Assembly (NCBI GenBank): GCA_003427395.1
Contig: BFEA01000330.1
Location: 1,298,412-1,345,511 of the forward strand
Direction of reading: 5' to 3'
Origin: Chara braunii
Lineage: Eukaryota; Streptophyta; Charophyceae; Charales; Characeae
DNA length: 47,100 bases
The notes beneath the pieces were generated by a model that saw only the letters and a program-made list of their open reading frames with translations, was not told where the DNA came from and ran no database searches. Position numbers and translations under genes: made by a program. Shown piece after piece: positions 9,305 to 19,490 of this stretch. Numbering within the stretch: the stretch's first letter is position 1; each line of letters opens with the position of its first letter.

Positions 9305-9410
9305 CCTTTCTTCCCCCGAATACAACATACGGTCATTATAGCTGTATTTGGGGCACTTTCAGTCTAAATACAGCTATAATGACCGTATGTTGTATTCGGG
9401 GGAAGAAGGG
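9305..9410. mobile_element. MITE family A, best-preserved hairpin copy
   Basis: Two arms of about 45 bp are nearly perfect reverse complements (TTCTTCCCCCGAATACAACA, TACGGTCATTATAGCTGTAT and their inverse) around a short centre. TA at 9303-9304 and 9411-9412 is the apparent target duplication. The right TA lies in the TAGCTCAGTTGG A-box of the following SINE, so the MITE sits at or in the SINE 5' end. Confidence 0.9.
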
Positions 9411-9617
9411 TAGCTCAGTTGGTACACCCATGAACTGTCAAAATACAGACCCGTGTCCGAATCCACATCCTGTCAGATGAACAGAAAAAAATCATTCAGA
9501 ATTACCTGGGGCCGGTCAGTTCAATGATGATCTCTCTTTTCTTTCTTTTCTTTTCTTTTTTTTAATGATGATATCTCAAGGCCATCACGCTTTAATAAAA
9601 AATAAAATTAAAAACAA
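9411..9617 (+). mobile_element. tRNA-derived SINE, family 1
   Basis: A-box TAGCTCAGTTGG, body CCCATGAACTGTCAAAATAC, degenerate B-box GTGTCCGAATCC, then CACATCCTGTCAGATGAACA and a 3' part GATATCTCAAGGCCATCACG ending in an A-rich TAATAAAAAATAAAATTAAA tail. The same body recurs at 9618, 31444 and about 44700. Confidence 0.65.
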
Positions 9618-9775
9618 GGTACACCTAAGAACTGCTGAAATATGGACCCAAGTTCTTATCCACATGATGGAACCAGGTGAATGAAACATTATTTCTGAAT
9701 GAGATGGGGCTGCTCACCTCAATGGTGATATCTCAAGGCCGTCGCCCTTTTCAAGAAGGGGAGAAAAAAAGGGCT
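9618..9775 (+). mobile_element. tRNA-derived SINE, family 1, second copy
   Basis: Head truncated (starts GGTACACCTAAGAACTGCTG). Body, CACATGATGGAACCAGGTGA and the 3' part GATATCTCAAGGCCGTCGCC match the preceding copy. Tandem SINE insertion. Confidence 0.6.
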
Positions 9776-9950
9776 TGTGCAGGAAAGGAGAGAAGGAAAG
9801 TGAAGATTTGGCGCCTTGTTTCACTATCGAGTACCTACCACTACTCCTACGCCTACACAGGGGACCCTTGCAAGCATAGCTACCTCTCACAATTAAGAGG
9901 ATGCATGTTGTCCGCAGTTTTAATAGGCGGTGTTTAGGGAGTAGGGTGTG

Positions 9951-10176
9951 ACCGCTGATTGGGGGCGTGGGGGTTAACACAAAGACCGATAATTTTCTTA
10001 GTAGCTTCCCCTCTCATCTACTTCCCCTGCAGCAGTGTCTATGGCCAGCACTCTCCCACACACCACATAACCACTCCACACACTCGCGCACACGCATGAT
10101 ACAACGGTCAGTGGGGATTGAACCCACAACCCTCCTGAATGCCACTTGCGTGCCTAACCAACTGAGCAAGGCCGCT
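9951..10176 (-). mobile_element. tRNA-derived SINE, family 2
   Basis: Reverse strand from 10176: GCGGCCTTGCTCAGTTGGTT (A-box), GGCATTCAGGAGGGTTGTGG, GTTCAATCCCCAC (B-box with T-arm stem GTGGG/CCCAC), then a non-tRNA body. There is no matching acceptor stem, so it is not a tRNA gene. Shares the GGCATTCAGGAGG block with 20396-20703 and 20820-21130. Confidence 0.65.
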
Positions 10177-10800
10177 TGAAAAAATAAATAAAAGAACCAG
10201 TACTTGACCGTGCTATAGATTCCGAGCCGCCCCTTGCTGAATGGCGCTGCGACAATGTTTTTTTTAACAATTACACAAAAAAAAACAGAAAAAAACGAAC
10301 AACATTCTACAGAAAAACAAAAAACAAAAGATGAGAAACACCTAATCCAGATACTTGTTTATAAAAAAAAAAAGAAGCCGAAGTCCATTCTCCATCCCAA
10401 CGCCCCCCGGGGGGGAGGGGGGGAGAGAGAGAGAGAGAGAGGTGCATTAGCTGCGCCACTGCACAGCGAATGCGCTGTGATGACAGCACGTTCTCTCTCT
10501 CTCTCTTTCTCTCTCTCTCTGTGGGGCCTTCCTTTCAGTGCCTAAACGAGAATGAATCTATCCACGTTCGTGGAAAAGATTCATTCTCATTCTGCAGGTG
10601 TCTCTCTCTCTCACGCTCTCTGTGAGCACGTTTGTTTTCGCTTTCGTTTTCTTTATGTTTTTTTTGTTATTCTGAGCGTTCATTTTTCTTTTTGTTTTAA
10701 ATGTTTTTTGTTTCCATTTCTTCTTTTTATGGAGTATTTGAATTTGCCCGCCGTTTTGGCAGCTGCCGAGCGGTGGGACTTGGCCGACCCCCAATAGCCA
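10177..10800. other. Intergenic, low complexity
   Basis: A-rich 10260-10380, G-run and (GA)n 10407-10442, (CT)n 10494-10520. A short inverted repeat GAGAATGAATC / GATTCATTCTC lies at 10548-10589. No gene recognised. Confidence 0.5.
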
Positions 10801-11035
10801 CGGCCCGTATATGGCCCAAGTACTGGTGGTTCAATAATTTAATTGCAATTGCAATTGCAATTGTATGGCATGCGGTCCATTCTCTGGTTCGTCAATTGAA
10901 CCGTGGAGTACGTTGAGTCTTAGGGCCTCCTTCAACGCACCTGGAAAAATCTAGTATCTCTAGGATGATCCCAGAGGATTTTCGTGATTAGTTTGTCCTA
11001 ACTGGTATGTGGTTGCACTTGGCTCGTCAACCACC
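10801..11035. repeat. Family C (CCACCAGTAC) element ends
   Basis: ATGGCCCAAGTACTGGTGGT at 10811-10830 and AACCACCAGTATTTTCG near 11029 are terminal sequences of the TTAA-flanked family (see 15597-15744). Between them is a CAATTG array (10846-10863). Boundaries are not resolved. Confidence 0.5.
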
Positions 11036-11790
11036 AGTATTTTCGAAAGTCGCAACCTGGTGGCTCCAGTCCGAAGTCATTCAAGTGGAAACGTCGCAGC
11101 CTGGTGGCTCCAGTCCGAATTCATTCAAGTGGAAATGTTGCAGCCTGGTGGCTCCAGTCCGAATTCATTCGAGTGGAAACATAGCAGCNNNNNNNNNNNN
11201 NNNNNNNNNNNNNNNNNNNNNNNNNNNNNNNNNNNNNNNNNNNNNNNNNNNNNNNNNNNNNNNNNNNNNNNNNNNNNNNNNNNNNNNNNNNNNNNNNNNN
11301 NNNNNNNNNNNNNNNNNNNNNNNNNNNNNNNNNNNNNNNNNNNNNNNNNNNNNNNNNNNNNNNNNNNNNNNNNNNNNNNNNNNNNNNNNNNNNNNNNNNN
11401 NNNNNNNNTCCATTCGAGTGGAAACGTCGCAGCCTGGTGGCTCCAGTCCGAATTCATTCAAGTGAAAACGTTGCAGCCTGGTGGCTCCAGTCCGAATTCA
11501 TTCAAGTGGAAATGCCGCAGCCTGGTGGCTCCAGTCCGAATTCGTTCAAGTTGAAACGTGGCGGCCTGGTGGCTCCAGTTCGAATTCATTCAAGTGGAAA
11601 CGTTGCAGCCTGGTGGCTCCAGTCCTAATTCATTCGAGTGGAAACATCACAGCCTGGTGGCTCCAGTCCGAACTCATTCGAGTGGAAACGTTGCAGCCTG
11701 GTGGCTCCAGTCCGAATTCATTCAAATGGAAACGTCGCGGCTCTATTATCCGCCGTTCCGAATTCATTCGAAGTGGAAACGTAGAGGCTC
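11036..11790. repeat. 44-bp tandem minisatellite, interrupted by an assembly gap
   Basis: Unit ATTCAAGTGGAAACGTCGCA, GCCTGGTGGCTCCAGTCCGAATTC. About three units precede and nine follow the gap. Because 44 is not a multiple of 3, units read through all frames, which explains the overlapping open frames. Not CRISPR: there are no spacers. Confidence 0.95.
11189..11408. other. Assembly gap of 220 N
   Basis: Run of N inside the 44-bp minisatellite. The true copy number is unknown. Confidence 0.99.
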
Positions 11791-12243
11791 TATCTATTAT
11801 TCGCCGTGCCCGCTGTATGGGCAAAGTACTGGCGGTTTAAAATTGGCGATGCGCTGAGGGTTTAAAATTGCCCTCTCAGGACTAGTTATGAGGCAGGGTG
11901 CCATTTCGGAAAAAAAAGTGTAGTTTCACCCAAACAGGCTCTGGCAGATGGGCGGTCTGACACCCGCCGATGCAGTCTGGTGTTTTATGACCTTTACACA
12001 TTTGTGGTCTAGGAAATGAGATTAGGGCGCTGTGGACGGAATTTTGAGTTGTCTAGGTGTTTCGAATGATACCCTTACTCAGGAAAGCGGAAATGATACT
12101 GCTATTCTATGAGACTGAGGTTGGGCGGTGAGAGGGCCACATACATGATCTGTACTAGGATGTGAGAACGTCCACGCCCACTCTGGAATTGGACAGGCGG
12201 CCGGAGGTAGAATGTAGCGAGAGTGTAAAAGAACCCAATTACT
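11791..12243. other. Intergenic, no gene recognised
   Basis: Includes a family C end (GGCAAAGTACTGGCGGTTTA) at 11819-11838. Otherwise unassigned. Confidence 0.5.
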
Positions 12244-12402
12244 ACTACTTCCCTTGAATAGCACCCCTGGTCATTATATATTTGTCTATATTTTGAAGGA
12301 GGAGGGGGTGGGGTGGGGGCCGGAGAGATAAAATTGTCTAGACTAAAAGTCACACTAAATACGGCTGGAATGACAGGGTGTTGTGTTCCAGAGAATAAGG
12401 TA
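12244..12402. mobile_element. MITE family A, diverged and expanded copy
   Basis: Left CTTCCCTTGAATAGCACCCC with GGTCATTATA and right CGGCTGGAATGACAGGGTGT, then TGTTCCAGAGAATAAGG, form imperfect arms around a G-rich interior (12297-12326). Confidence 0.6.
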
Positions 12403-12439
12403 GCAGCGATTGAACAAATATATAATTTACTATTTTTGT

Positions 12440-12612
12440 ATTTGAGTTCAGTACGGACCGCATTATCAATCACACTAAATACGGAGTATTTAGTTCAATC
12501 ACACTAAATACGGACCGCGTTAATGGGCACGGCTCTAGGAGTTCAGTACGGACAGTATATTTGAGTTCAATCACACTAAATACGGACCGCGTTAATGGGC
12601 ACGGCTCTAGGA
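12440..12612. repeat. Short tandem duplication, CACACTAAATACGGACCGCG type
   Basis: AATCACACTAAATACGGACC, GCGTTAATGGGCACGGCTCT, AGGA occurs twice (about 12497 and 12570), with partial versions before. The second copy leads directly into a family C end (GAAGTACTGGTGGTTTAAAC). Confidence 0.65.
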
Positions 12613-12813
12613 AGTACTGGTGGTTTAAACCACCAGTACACCCAGGCGCGGCGCTGTTGCGAATCGCCAGTGGTGCGCTTGTTTTCTTTTTTGGCTGGCA
12701 CTGCCAGCCATTGTGGTCAGGTAGCCCCGATCCTCCAAAAATTTTGTAGGTGGCGGTTGAGCTGCCTGATCCAGCTAGGATAGCTGGGAGAGGGGCTGTC
12801 TGATTTTCCGACC

Positions 12814-12963
12814 CCCACCAGTACTTGGCCCAGTTATCGGCTGTGGAAAAAAAATGAGTCCGAAACTTTTTAGTCGGATGAATTTGGGCGTTCCTGTAGT
12901 AGCCCGTACGTTTCCTAAAATCGTGGGTCGTTAACGGGCACGACTTTAGGAAGTACTGGTGTT
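12814..12963. mobile_element. Family C MITE (TTAA-flanked), about 150 bp
   Basis: Left CCACCAGTACTTGGCCCAGT, right GGAAGTACTGGTGTT followed by TTAA. The interior GTCGGATGAATTTGGGCGTT and TTCCTAAAATCGTGGGTCGT matches 15597-15744 and, inverted, 31479-31632. A further family C element begins immediately to the right (12968). Confidence 0.75.
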
Positions 12964-13069
12964 TTAAACCACCAAAACCACCAGTACTTTGCCCAGCTAT
13001 TGAAGCCGAGCCTGAGAATGCCCTGCGCGCCAATTTTTGCGGAGCCTGGAGGGGGTGGGAACTGGTATG

Positions 13070-13760
13070 GGACGTTTGTTGGCTGGCACAGGTACCGCCC
13101 CTTATGTTGGACCTGCTGCCAGCAGCTGGAACAAAATGCCACAGTACTCTTGTTTTCACTCATGCACCGCACCGGTCCTGGCCAGAAGTGCAGTCAGATA
13201 CATTCTGGAAATGGGTATCGCGAGATGGCTTGAAAGGTTCCTTTGTTGGCAGGCACTTGAATGCTCCCTGTGTCTCACAGGGATTCACATCAGATACGTT
13301 TTTTTTTTTTTTTTTCTTACTTGTAAGGTAAAGAAAACGAAAACGAAAGAAAAATGGGATACTACGGGATTGCCTTCAGATTCATGCGTAGTTGGCCATA
13401 AGGGCAGGAAGATACATTCTGGAAAGAGCTTTTCATGAACTGCCCCAAATGTTCCTTTGGTGGCAGGAGGCAGGAGCTCGAGTGCTCCCCGTTTCTCATG
13501 GAGAGTCACATCAGATACAGCCGAGATTCTTCTTTTTGTTTTCTTACGTTTTTTATTTTTTTTTACTTAGTAAGAAAAGAAAAAAAAGGATTTGTTGGCT
13601 GGCATACGAAGTTCCGAGTGTGATTGCCTTCAGATTCATGCATAGCGGGCCATAAGTGCGAGAAGATACATTCCGGAAAGTGCTAGCGTGAGAGTGCCTG
13701 AAACGGTTGTGAAAATGCCCTGAAACGACTCTTTTTCTTTTTTTGACACGTCGTTGCTTT
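13070..13760. repeat. Degenerate long-period tandem repeats (about 220-250 bp)
   Basis: AGATACATTCTGGAAATGGG, then CCTTTGTTGGCAGGCACTTG, then TTCACATCAGATACG occurs around 13195, 13410 and (partly) 13660. TTGTTGGCTGGCA recurs at 13077 and 13591. The unit GAAAGTGCTAGCGTGAGAGT at 13676-13695 is the empty version of the MITE target at 13764. Confidence 0.6.
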
Positions 13761-13773
13761 CTTGAAAGTGCTA

Positions 13774-13878
13774 CCGTCTTCACCCGAATGGAAGGCCCGA
13801 TCATTATCGCTGCATCTGGACAGAAAATGGCCCCAAATACGGCTATAAAGACCGGAAGTTATATTCGGGTGAAGACGG
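13774..13878. mobile_element. MITE family A with proven TA target duplication
   Basis: 105-bp element with ends CCGTCTTCACCCGAATGGAA and ATATTCGGGTGAAGACGG, flanked by TA (13772-13773 and 13879-13880). The flanks GAAAGTGC-TA and TA-GCGTGAGAGTGCCTGAAA join seamlessly in the paralogous empty site at 13676-13700 (GAAAGTGCTAGCGTGAGAGT). This shows a TA insertion preference, as in Tc1/mariner and Stowaway MITEs. No transposase is encoded. Confidence 0.9.
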
Positions 13879-13880
13879 TA

Positions 13881-14274
13881 GCGTGAGAGTGCCTGAAAGG
13901 TTTGTGGAAAACCATGCACAAGATAAACCGGGAGGACATCTTGCACTCCATTTGCCCCTATTCCTTGCGCCCACCACCTTCCTCCCCCGTTGCACTACTG
14001 GGCCTTCCCCAACCCCTGAAAAACGGGGCTGTACACGAGCTGCATATTTTTTTTCAAGCAGGCCAAAGTACTGGTGGTTTAATTTCTTCTTGTCTATTCT
14101 GGCTATGTTGTCTGGTCTTCTTCTGGACATTCCTCCGTGATGATTTTGGAGGTACTTAGCTAAACTCCAATCTCGTAACAACTTTGGTTACTCTACTGTT
14201 CGTTGATTCCATCTCGTCTATTCTGGCGATATACTCTACTGTTCTTTGGTTCTGTCTTGGCTGTCGAATACGCG
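13881..14274. other. Intergenic with a family C end
   Basis: GCCAAAGTACTGGTGGTTTA at 14063-14082 is a family C terminus. ACTCTACTGTTCGTTGATTC and a similar ACTCTACTGTTCTTTGGTTC form a short duplication (14190-14250). No gene recognised. Confidence 0.5.
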
Positions 14275-15355
14275 CTGAAGGAAACATAGTGATATAGAAG
14301 GAAACAAGAGGGTTGCTGTTGGTACGCCCAATATTTTTTTAAACCACCAGTACATGGTCCCAGGCAACTTGCGAACAACGAGAGGCTCGGAGGCCTTTAG
14401 TACAAAAGTGCCGCGCTGCCAAATTGGCTTGAAGGGCCCGCCGAAAAGAAAACAAAAGTGCCGCGCTGCCATTTAGTACCATCCCTGGATCGGTGGGACA
14501 AAATGGCAACCCTGCTTACCATTGTGGAAATGGGAGCCCCACTAAGACCCCTGAAAGAAGGAAACATAGTGATATAGAAGGAACCAAGAGGGGTGCTGTT
14601 GGTACGCCCAGTATTTTTTTAAATCACCAGTACATGGCCCCAGGCAACTTGCGAACAACGAGAGGCTTGGAGGCCTTTAGTTCAACTGCACCAAATTGGC
14701 TGGACCCTGCTTGCCATTGTAGGAAACGGGAGCCCCACTAAAACACCTGAAAGAAGGAAACATAGGGCCTCGTTAGACCCTCCTTGAAAAGTCCTCAGGA
14801 ATTAGGACGAAGTCCTTGGAAAGTTTCAAGGAATTCGGCGTCATCATTACACCGTGTCCTTGGAGCGTCGGCTTAGAGATCCGTCCTTGGAGCTTTTTGG
14901 GGGGGAAAAAGAAAAAAGAAAAAGATAAACAGTTGTGCTTGAGGCTTTCAGCCAATAGGGTGTCGACACGCTTCCGGTTCGACCGTTGTAATGTCCCCAC
15001 TACGTGTGTGTCATCTCCTCTCCGTCAATCGCGGCTCCTTGAGCCCAAGGGACCTCAGGAGGACCCTTTGAATCCAAGGACGCAATGGCTGGCGTTTCTG
15101 AGGATCCCCAAGGAAATCTCTCGGGAGTGTTTTCACTTTGGGCCTCGTTAATCCAAGGAATTCGGTGGATTAGGATGCGGTGTAACCATGCCGAATTCCT
15201 AAAAACCGTCTTCCCAAGGAGGGTCTAACGAGGCCCATAGTGATATAGAAGGAAACAAGAGGGGTGTTGTTGGTACGCCCAATATTTTTTTAAACGACCA
15301 GTACATGGGCCCAGGCAACTTGAGAACAACGAGAGGCTTGGAGGCTTTTAGGGCA
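14275..15355. repeat. Triplicated segment carrying family C-type termini
   Basis: The block GAAACATAGTGATATAGAAG, GTACGCCCAATATTTTTTTA, AACCACCAGTACATGG, CCAGGCAACTTGCGAACAAC, GAGAGGCTTGGAGGCC occurs at about 14280, 14560 and 15237. The inner part (CATGGCCCCAGCCAACTTGA) recurs at 21455. The third copy is separated from its 5' flank by the 472-bp element at 14765-15236. Confidence 0.75.
14765..15236. mobile_element. GGGCCTCG-ended element, 472 bp, 3-bp ATA duplication
   Basis: Terminal inverted repeats GGGCCTCGTTAGACCCTCCT and its inverse ending AGGGTCTAACGAGGCCC. Flanked by ATA at 14762-14764 and 15237-15239. The empty site GAAACATAGTGATATAGAAG is present at 14561-14580. A 3-bp AT-rich duplication suggests a PIF/Harbinger-like element. 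Subterminal inverted pieces (CAAGGAATTCGG at 14826 and 15155) give it a foldback look. No transposase frame found. Confidence 0.85.
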
Positions 15356-15596
15356 ACTGCACTAAATTGGTTGGAAGTTCCCAGCGAAACGAAAACAAGG
15401 GGGAATCCGCCTTGTACAAAAGAGGCTCAGATGTGCTGGTGGTTTGAGTTTGCTTTCATATCTGTCTTTACAGTACCCACAAAACATGACCCTTCTAGAA
15501 ATGGCCCTGGGAGACGTGGTCCTCGTTGTTCTAAATTATACATGGGTTCCGGCATACTGGCCCTGGATGATCGTTTGTCTTTGCGGTATGTGTTAA

Positions 15597-15744
15597 ACCA
15601 CCAGTACTTGGCCCAGCTATCGGCCGCAGGAAAAAATAGAATAGAAACGTTTCTAGTTGGATGAATTTGGGCTCTTGTTGTAGCCTGCACGTTTTCTAAA
15701 ATCATGGTGTGTTAACGGGCACGACTCTAGGAAGTAGTGGTGGT
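15597..15744. mobile_element. Family C MITE, TTAA-flanked, 148 bp
   Basis: ACCACCAGTACTTGGCCCAG at the left and GAAGTAGTGGTGGT at the right are inverted ends, bounded by TTAA at 15593-15596 and 15745-15748. Interior as in 12814-12963. TTAA duplication is typical of piggyBac-type transposition; this is inference, as no transposase is present. Confidence 0.8.
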
Positions 15745-15748
15745 TTAA

Positions 15749-16275
15749 CCATCACTCTTCTGGAAATCTGGACCGTCGTGCTGGCATGCAAGAGGTCCTT
15801 GTTTCTTGCATTATTCGTTGGTTGCGATATGTATTGATTCAATGGAACAGGATTCAGAGAACCTGGTCTTCTATAGAGGCATTTGCTCACAACTTGTCGG
15901 TTTGCCAGGTAGCACTGTCTTTCCAAGAACACAACACCTTTATGACCAAATCTTTTTTGGTTTTCTTTGTCCGTATTTCCTTTTTCTGAATAGAAATTGA
16001 ATCATAAGTTTATAACTTTTGTCTTATGGGACAGATATTTTGTATACATTCATCCACTATCCGGATGCATTGTGTGCGGGGAAAGATTGAAGTGAAAACT
16101 TGTCAGGAAGACCGGGGACCCAAACCGGCAGTGCGATGGTATTGTGTGTATAGGTTCTGGTCAGAGATGGGAGGCAGGTGTCATTAAAATCAGCTAGCTA
16201 TGTTTTGGTATTCTGCCGAAACAGAAGAGAAAAAAAACGAAGAAACGAAGGCAAAAAAAAATTAGTAAAGAGAAA
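15749..16275. other. Intergenic, no gene recognised
   Basis: 16030-16090 (TTTTGTATACATTCATCCAC, GGATGCATTGTGTGCGGGGA) resembles the interior and right arm of the 7547-type family A MITE, strongly decayed. Confidence 0.5.
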
Positions 16276-16397
16276 GGGCCTCGCTGCACTACTCTCGACA
16301 TGCACAAAAGACAAAAATCATGGTGGTGTATCTTTCCATATTCTAGCGGAAGAATCACTCTCGTTTTGCACATTTTGAGAGTAGTGCAGCGAGGCCC
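16276..16397. mobile_element. MITE family B, 122 bp
   Basis: Inverted ends GGGCCTCGCTGCACTACTCT and GAGTAGTGCAGCGAGGCCC are 21-bp perfect arms. Flanking AAA at 16273-16275 and 16398-16400 fits a 3-bp target duplication. Same length and interior as 32072-32193. It shares the terminal GGGCCTCG with the 472-bp element at 14765, so the two may be mobilised by the same transposase. Confidence 0.85.
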
Positions 16398-17250
16398 AAA
16401 GAAGATAAAGAGAGGACCATTTCTCGCGTCCATCTGACAACCTTCTTGGAAAAGAAATGGACGAAGAAAAAGAGCAAGAAAATGTATGTGGATTGAACTT
16501 GGTGCATCCTCCAAAACCCTAAAGCCGAACAAGAGAGGGAGATAGAAAACCGTGCTCTCACAGCACTCTGCTGCCGAGAGAAATGGCCCTCTAATCCCTC
16601 CCTCTCCGAAGCTCATTTTCGTCAAGTGTAGCTCATTTTCTTCAAGTGTGAGTAATCTCCACCATTGATCTTCGAAGATCAACAATGTGTGATGCCTAGT
16701 CCATTTCCTTTCTTTCTGCTCTTCCTTTGCTTTCTTCTTTGCTTTTCCCTGGATGCATGCATGTATGCTGAATTCTTGCCTTCCTATTTTTTGAAACCGC
16801 CAACTTCGCCGATCCTCTGGAAAGCGCATCCAGCTGTATGTAGAAGTCTGGCCTTACCTTCAGCAAATCTTCCCTTAGCTTCGATAGCTCTCTCTTGTCT
16901 TTGGTCGTACTATCTCATCTTTGAGAGTTTTAGTCCCTTCACAGGCGCTCTCGCACCGGCACCTTCGTTAACCACTTGCACCTCCAGCAGTCTCTCATCT
17001 TCAGTAGCCTGCAGTGTCCATAGACAACAGGCTCTCTTGCAGAGGAGAGAGGGTTCGACGTAGCAAGTGTGAATGCGCCGGCAGCTTAAACCACCACGTA
17101 GCTTGCCAAACCTGGATGAAACTTTTCTGAACCAGTGGTAGGTCCGGTGCCCGCCCCTATAGGAAAGAGCTGAGCTTGCATAGTGAATAATGAAAAATAC
17201 AGTACAAATCGAGGTTGAAAACCGGGGCGCCTGCTGCAATCTCCTGCCCA
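16398..17250. other. Intergenic, no gene recognised
   Basis: Open frames on either strand lack recognisable domains; the 211-codon minus frame at 16194-16829 runs through the MITE. TTAAACCACCACGTAGCTTG near 17088 is a family C end. Confidence 0.45.
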
Positions 17251-17251
17251 G

Positions 17252-17364
17252 AGAGATGCCCGACCGCCCGTCTGGGCATGACAAGCGGGTGGTCTCCCAG
17301 GCGCTCACAGATGCCAGACCGCCCATATGGGCATGCCCAGCGGGTTGGCTCCCAGGCGCTCACA
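17252..17364. repeat. Two-copy tandem repeat of about 55 bp
   Basis: GATGCCCGACCGCCCGTCTG, GGCATGACAAGCGGGTGGTC, TCCCAGGCGCTCACA is followed by a diverged second copy. A second duplication (GCGCAAACCACTGTATTCTT) lies at 17532-17597. Confidence 0.75.
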
Positions 17365-17666
17365 GCACCAAGTAGAGAAAAAAACCCTTCGGCCCTTTTT
17401 CGGGCCTGGCGGCTGCCCGGTTCTCCATAGCCTCGCTCCTTCCTCCGTCGCCTGCCACCTCCCACATTGCCTCTCTCCCCCATCCATTGGCTCGTCAACA
17501 CCTCCCTCGTCCTCCATTGCCTCCCTCCATCGCGCAAACCACTGTATTCTTTTCGGGACCCTCTCTCAGAGCGCAAACCACTGTATTCTTTTTGTTTCAC
17601 GCCCGGGTGCCCAGCCGGGCTGTCCCGCCCCGAGATCAAAATCTTGCCAGGTACAAATGCACTTGG

Positions 17667-17805
17667 GGAATGTGCACACTAGGCCCTTATGATCGTGGAA
17701 TTGCAGAATCAGCGGCCAGATCGAGTCCTCCTTTGAGGTCTCCATCCGGCTGCTGATTGCTATGCTGCGATCACAAGTGCCTAGTGTGAGTATACACCAA
17801 GTATG
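17667..17805. mobile_element. MITE family D, foldback copy
   Basis: Arms of about 50 bp: GTGCACACTAGGCCCTTATG, GAATTGCAGAATCAGCGGCC on the left and GGCTGCTGATTGC, CAAGTGCCTAGTGTGAGTAT on the right. Related copies at 33659-33786 and 40408-40527. Confidence 0.7.
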
Positions 17806-18779
17806 GCCTTTAGACTTGAAGAGAGAAACCAAAAGAAAAACAAAACATGGATCAAACGAGAAAGCGTCATGGAATGGGGAGGCTGAAGCCGACGACCGCA
17901 CCTATAGGTCTTTCACCATCCGTGGTCCAGGTTCCATTGCCTGGCAAACACAGTGATGGCATGTAATGCCATATTCAAAACTAGCATTCCTCTGTGTAGC
18001 CGGCTGTAATTGTCGCCGGATTCAGTGAAAAAGGTCCTGGTGTGAGCACATGCCCTGACACTGTGGGAAGATATGAATGATTTGCCGAATGAATCTGGCC
18101 ATCATCAAGGACATATGGACAGATACTACATGAGCTCAAGCAGGGGGCTTGTTCATTCAATCTCAAAATGCCCTTCTTATGACCCTCAACATATCAGAGG
18201 GCCGTGACGAATGGCGCTTCCACATCCTCTTGGGTTGTCCCTTTTTCTTGCGAACGCATCTGGCTGTCACTGCAGCAAGATTCACTGAGAAAGCTCTGCG
18301 TTTGTTTTGTCCTCCCCCCTCTGCCCCCCCCCTTTCTGGTCCTTAGGTTCTTATTTGTCTTTTGCTGCCTTCATGATGGCAGAGGTAGGAAAGAGGGCTG
18401 TGAGAATGGTTAGACAATTCTTGATTGACAGGTGCAACTGTTTGGACTGCAGCTAGTGTAATATCCGCGACCAGAAATGTCAAACGGAGTACTGATGTGA
18501 GTAATGCTGCTTTTACCCAAGTTTAGCGCGGGGAACTTTCTGGGTCTGCGAAAGCACTTGTTGAAACCAAGGTTTAGCTTTCAGCTGTCAGAAGAAAACA
18601 GTTCCAATTGCGATCGGGCAGGAAACGGTTTCGGGGCACAGCTTAGAGTTGCCATAGAGGGTGCCCGGGTGACTGGCCGGTCTAGACTGGCCGGTCATGA
18701 AAATCTTCCTAGCTTTCCTGGCCTTACGCACCGGGTTCTTAGGGGGGGGGGCAGAGATCGGCAGGCTCAGGCGGGCCCG
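17806..18779. other. Intergenic, no gene recognised
   Basis: Mixed-composition sequence. The 132-codon plus frame from 18504 extends into the following repeat block and has no recognisable domain. Confidence 0.45.
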
Positions 18780-19490
18780 GTCCAAGGATTTTCAATTGCC
18801 AACTTTGGCGATTTTTCGCGTGCAGAAGAATTGAAGAAAAAATCTGAAAAATTGAGATCCTGTAGATTAGATTGTGATCTTTCCAGGAAAAAAATAAAAT
18901 AAAATAAATTAGACTGAAATAAATGCCGTGCCGTTTCGTTGCATTTTTCAATTCTGCCATTCAACCACACGTGGGCCAACAGGAAAAGTACCCTGACTTC
19001 CGCAATTTTTTGCGCTCAGAAGGATAACTCAACGACTCTGCAAATTGCAGGGCCCGTGGATTTGGTCGTTGCCTTACCACAAAAAATATTTTTTAAAAAA
19101 TATAAAAATTTAGACTGTGAAATAAATGCCACACCAATTCGTCCCAAATTCCATTTTTGCTGCTCTATCTCGTGTCCGCAAACGGGAAAAGTACCCCGAC
19201 CTCAGCGATTTTTCACGTCCAATACAATGCTCTAGGAAGTGTTCCCCGTATGCCTACAATTATGAGTAGTCGTAGGTAGGTAGTGTGAGGTGAAATTGAG
19301 AGAAGAACATAGATTTCATAGGGGAAAAAAAAATAAAAATTGTAGGGTCTGCAGATTTCGTCGTGATCTTTCTAGGAAAAGTATTGTGAAAATTATTAAA
19401 AACTTTAAATAATAATTTCAATCGCGAAATAAATCATAGGGGCAATTTGACGCATATTCCAATTTTGCCACGCGGCCAGTTCCCCCCACT
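18780..19490. repeat. Degenerate tandem repeats of about 200-250 bp
   Basis: Units share GTGATCTTTCCAGGAAAAAA, AATAAATGCC, an AATTC...TTTTGC block and GGAAAAGTACCCTGACTTCC. They start near 18780, 19010 and 19336. Too diverged to set boundaries exactly. Confidence 0.55.

Noticed and set aside
11036-11790. CRISPR array
   Set aside because: The 44-bp units are directly contiguous with no spacers, in a eukaryotic context.
12470-13159. 229-codon minus-strand open frame
   Set aside because: Runs through several family C MITE ends (recurrent AKYWWF) and duplicated blocks; no protein similarity recognised.
16194-16829. 211-codon minus-strand open frame
   Set aside because: Crosses an intact MITE (16276-16397) and low-complexity sequence; no domain.
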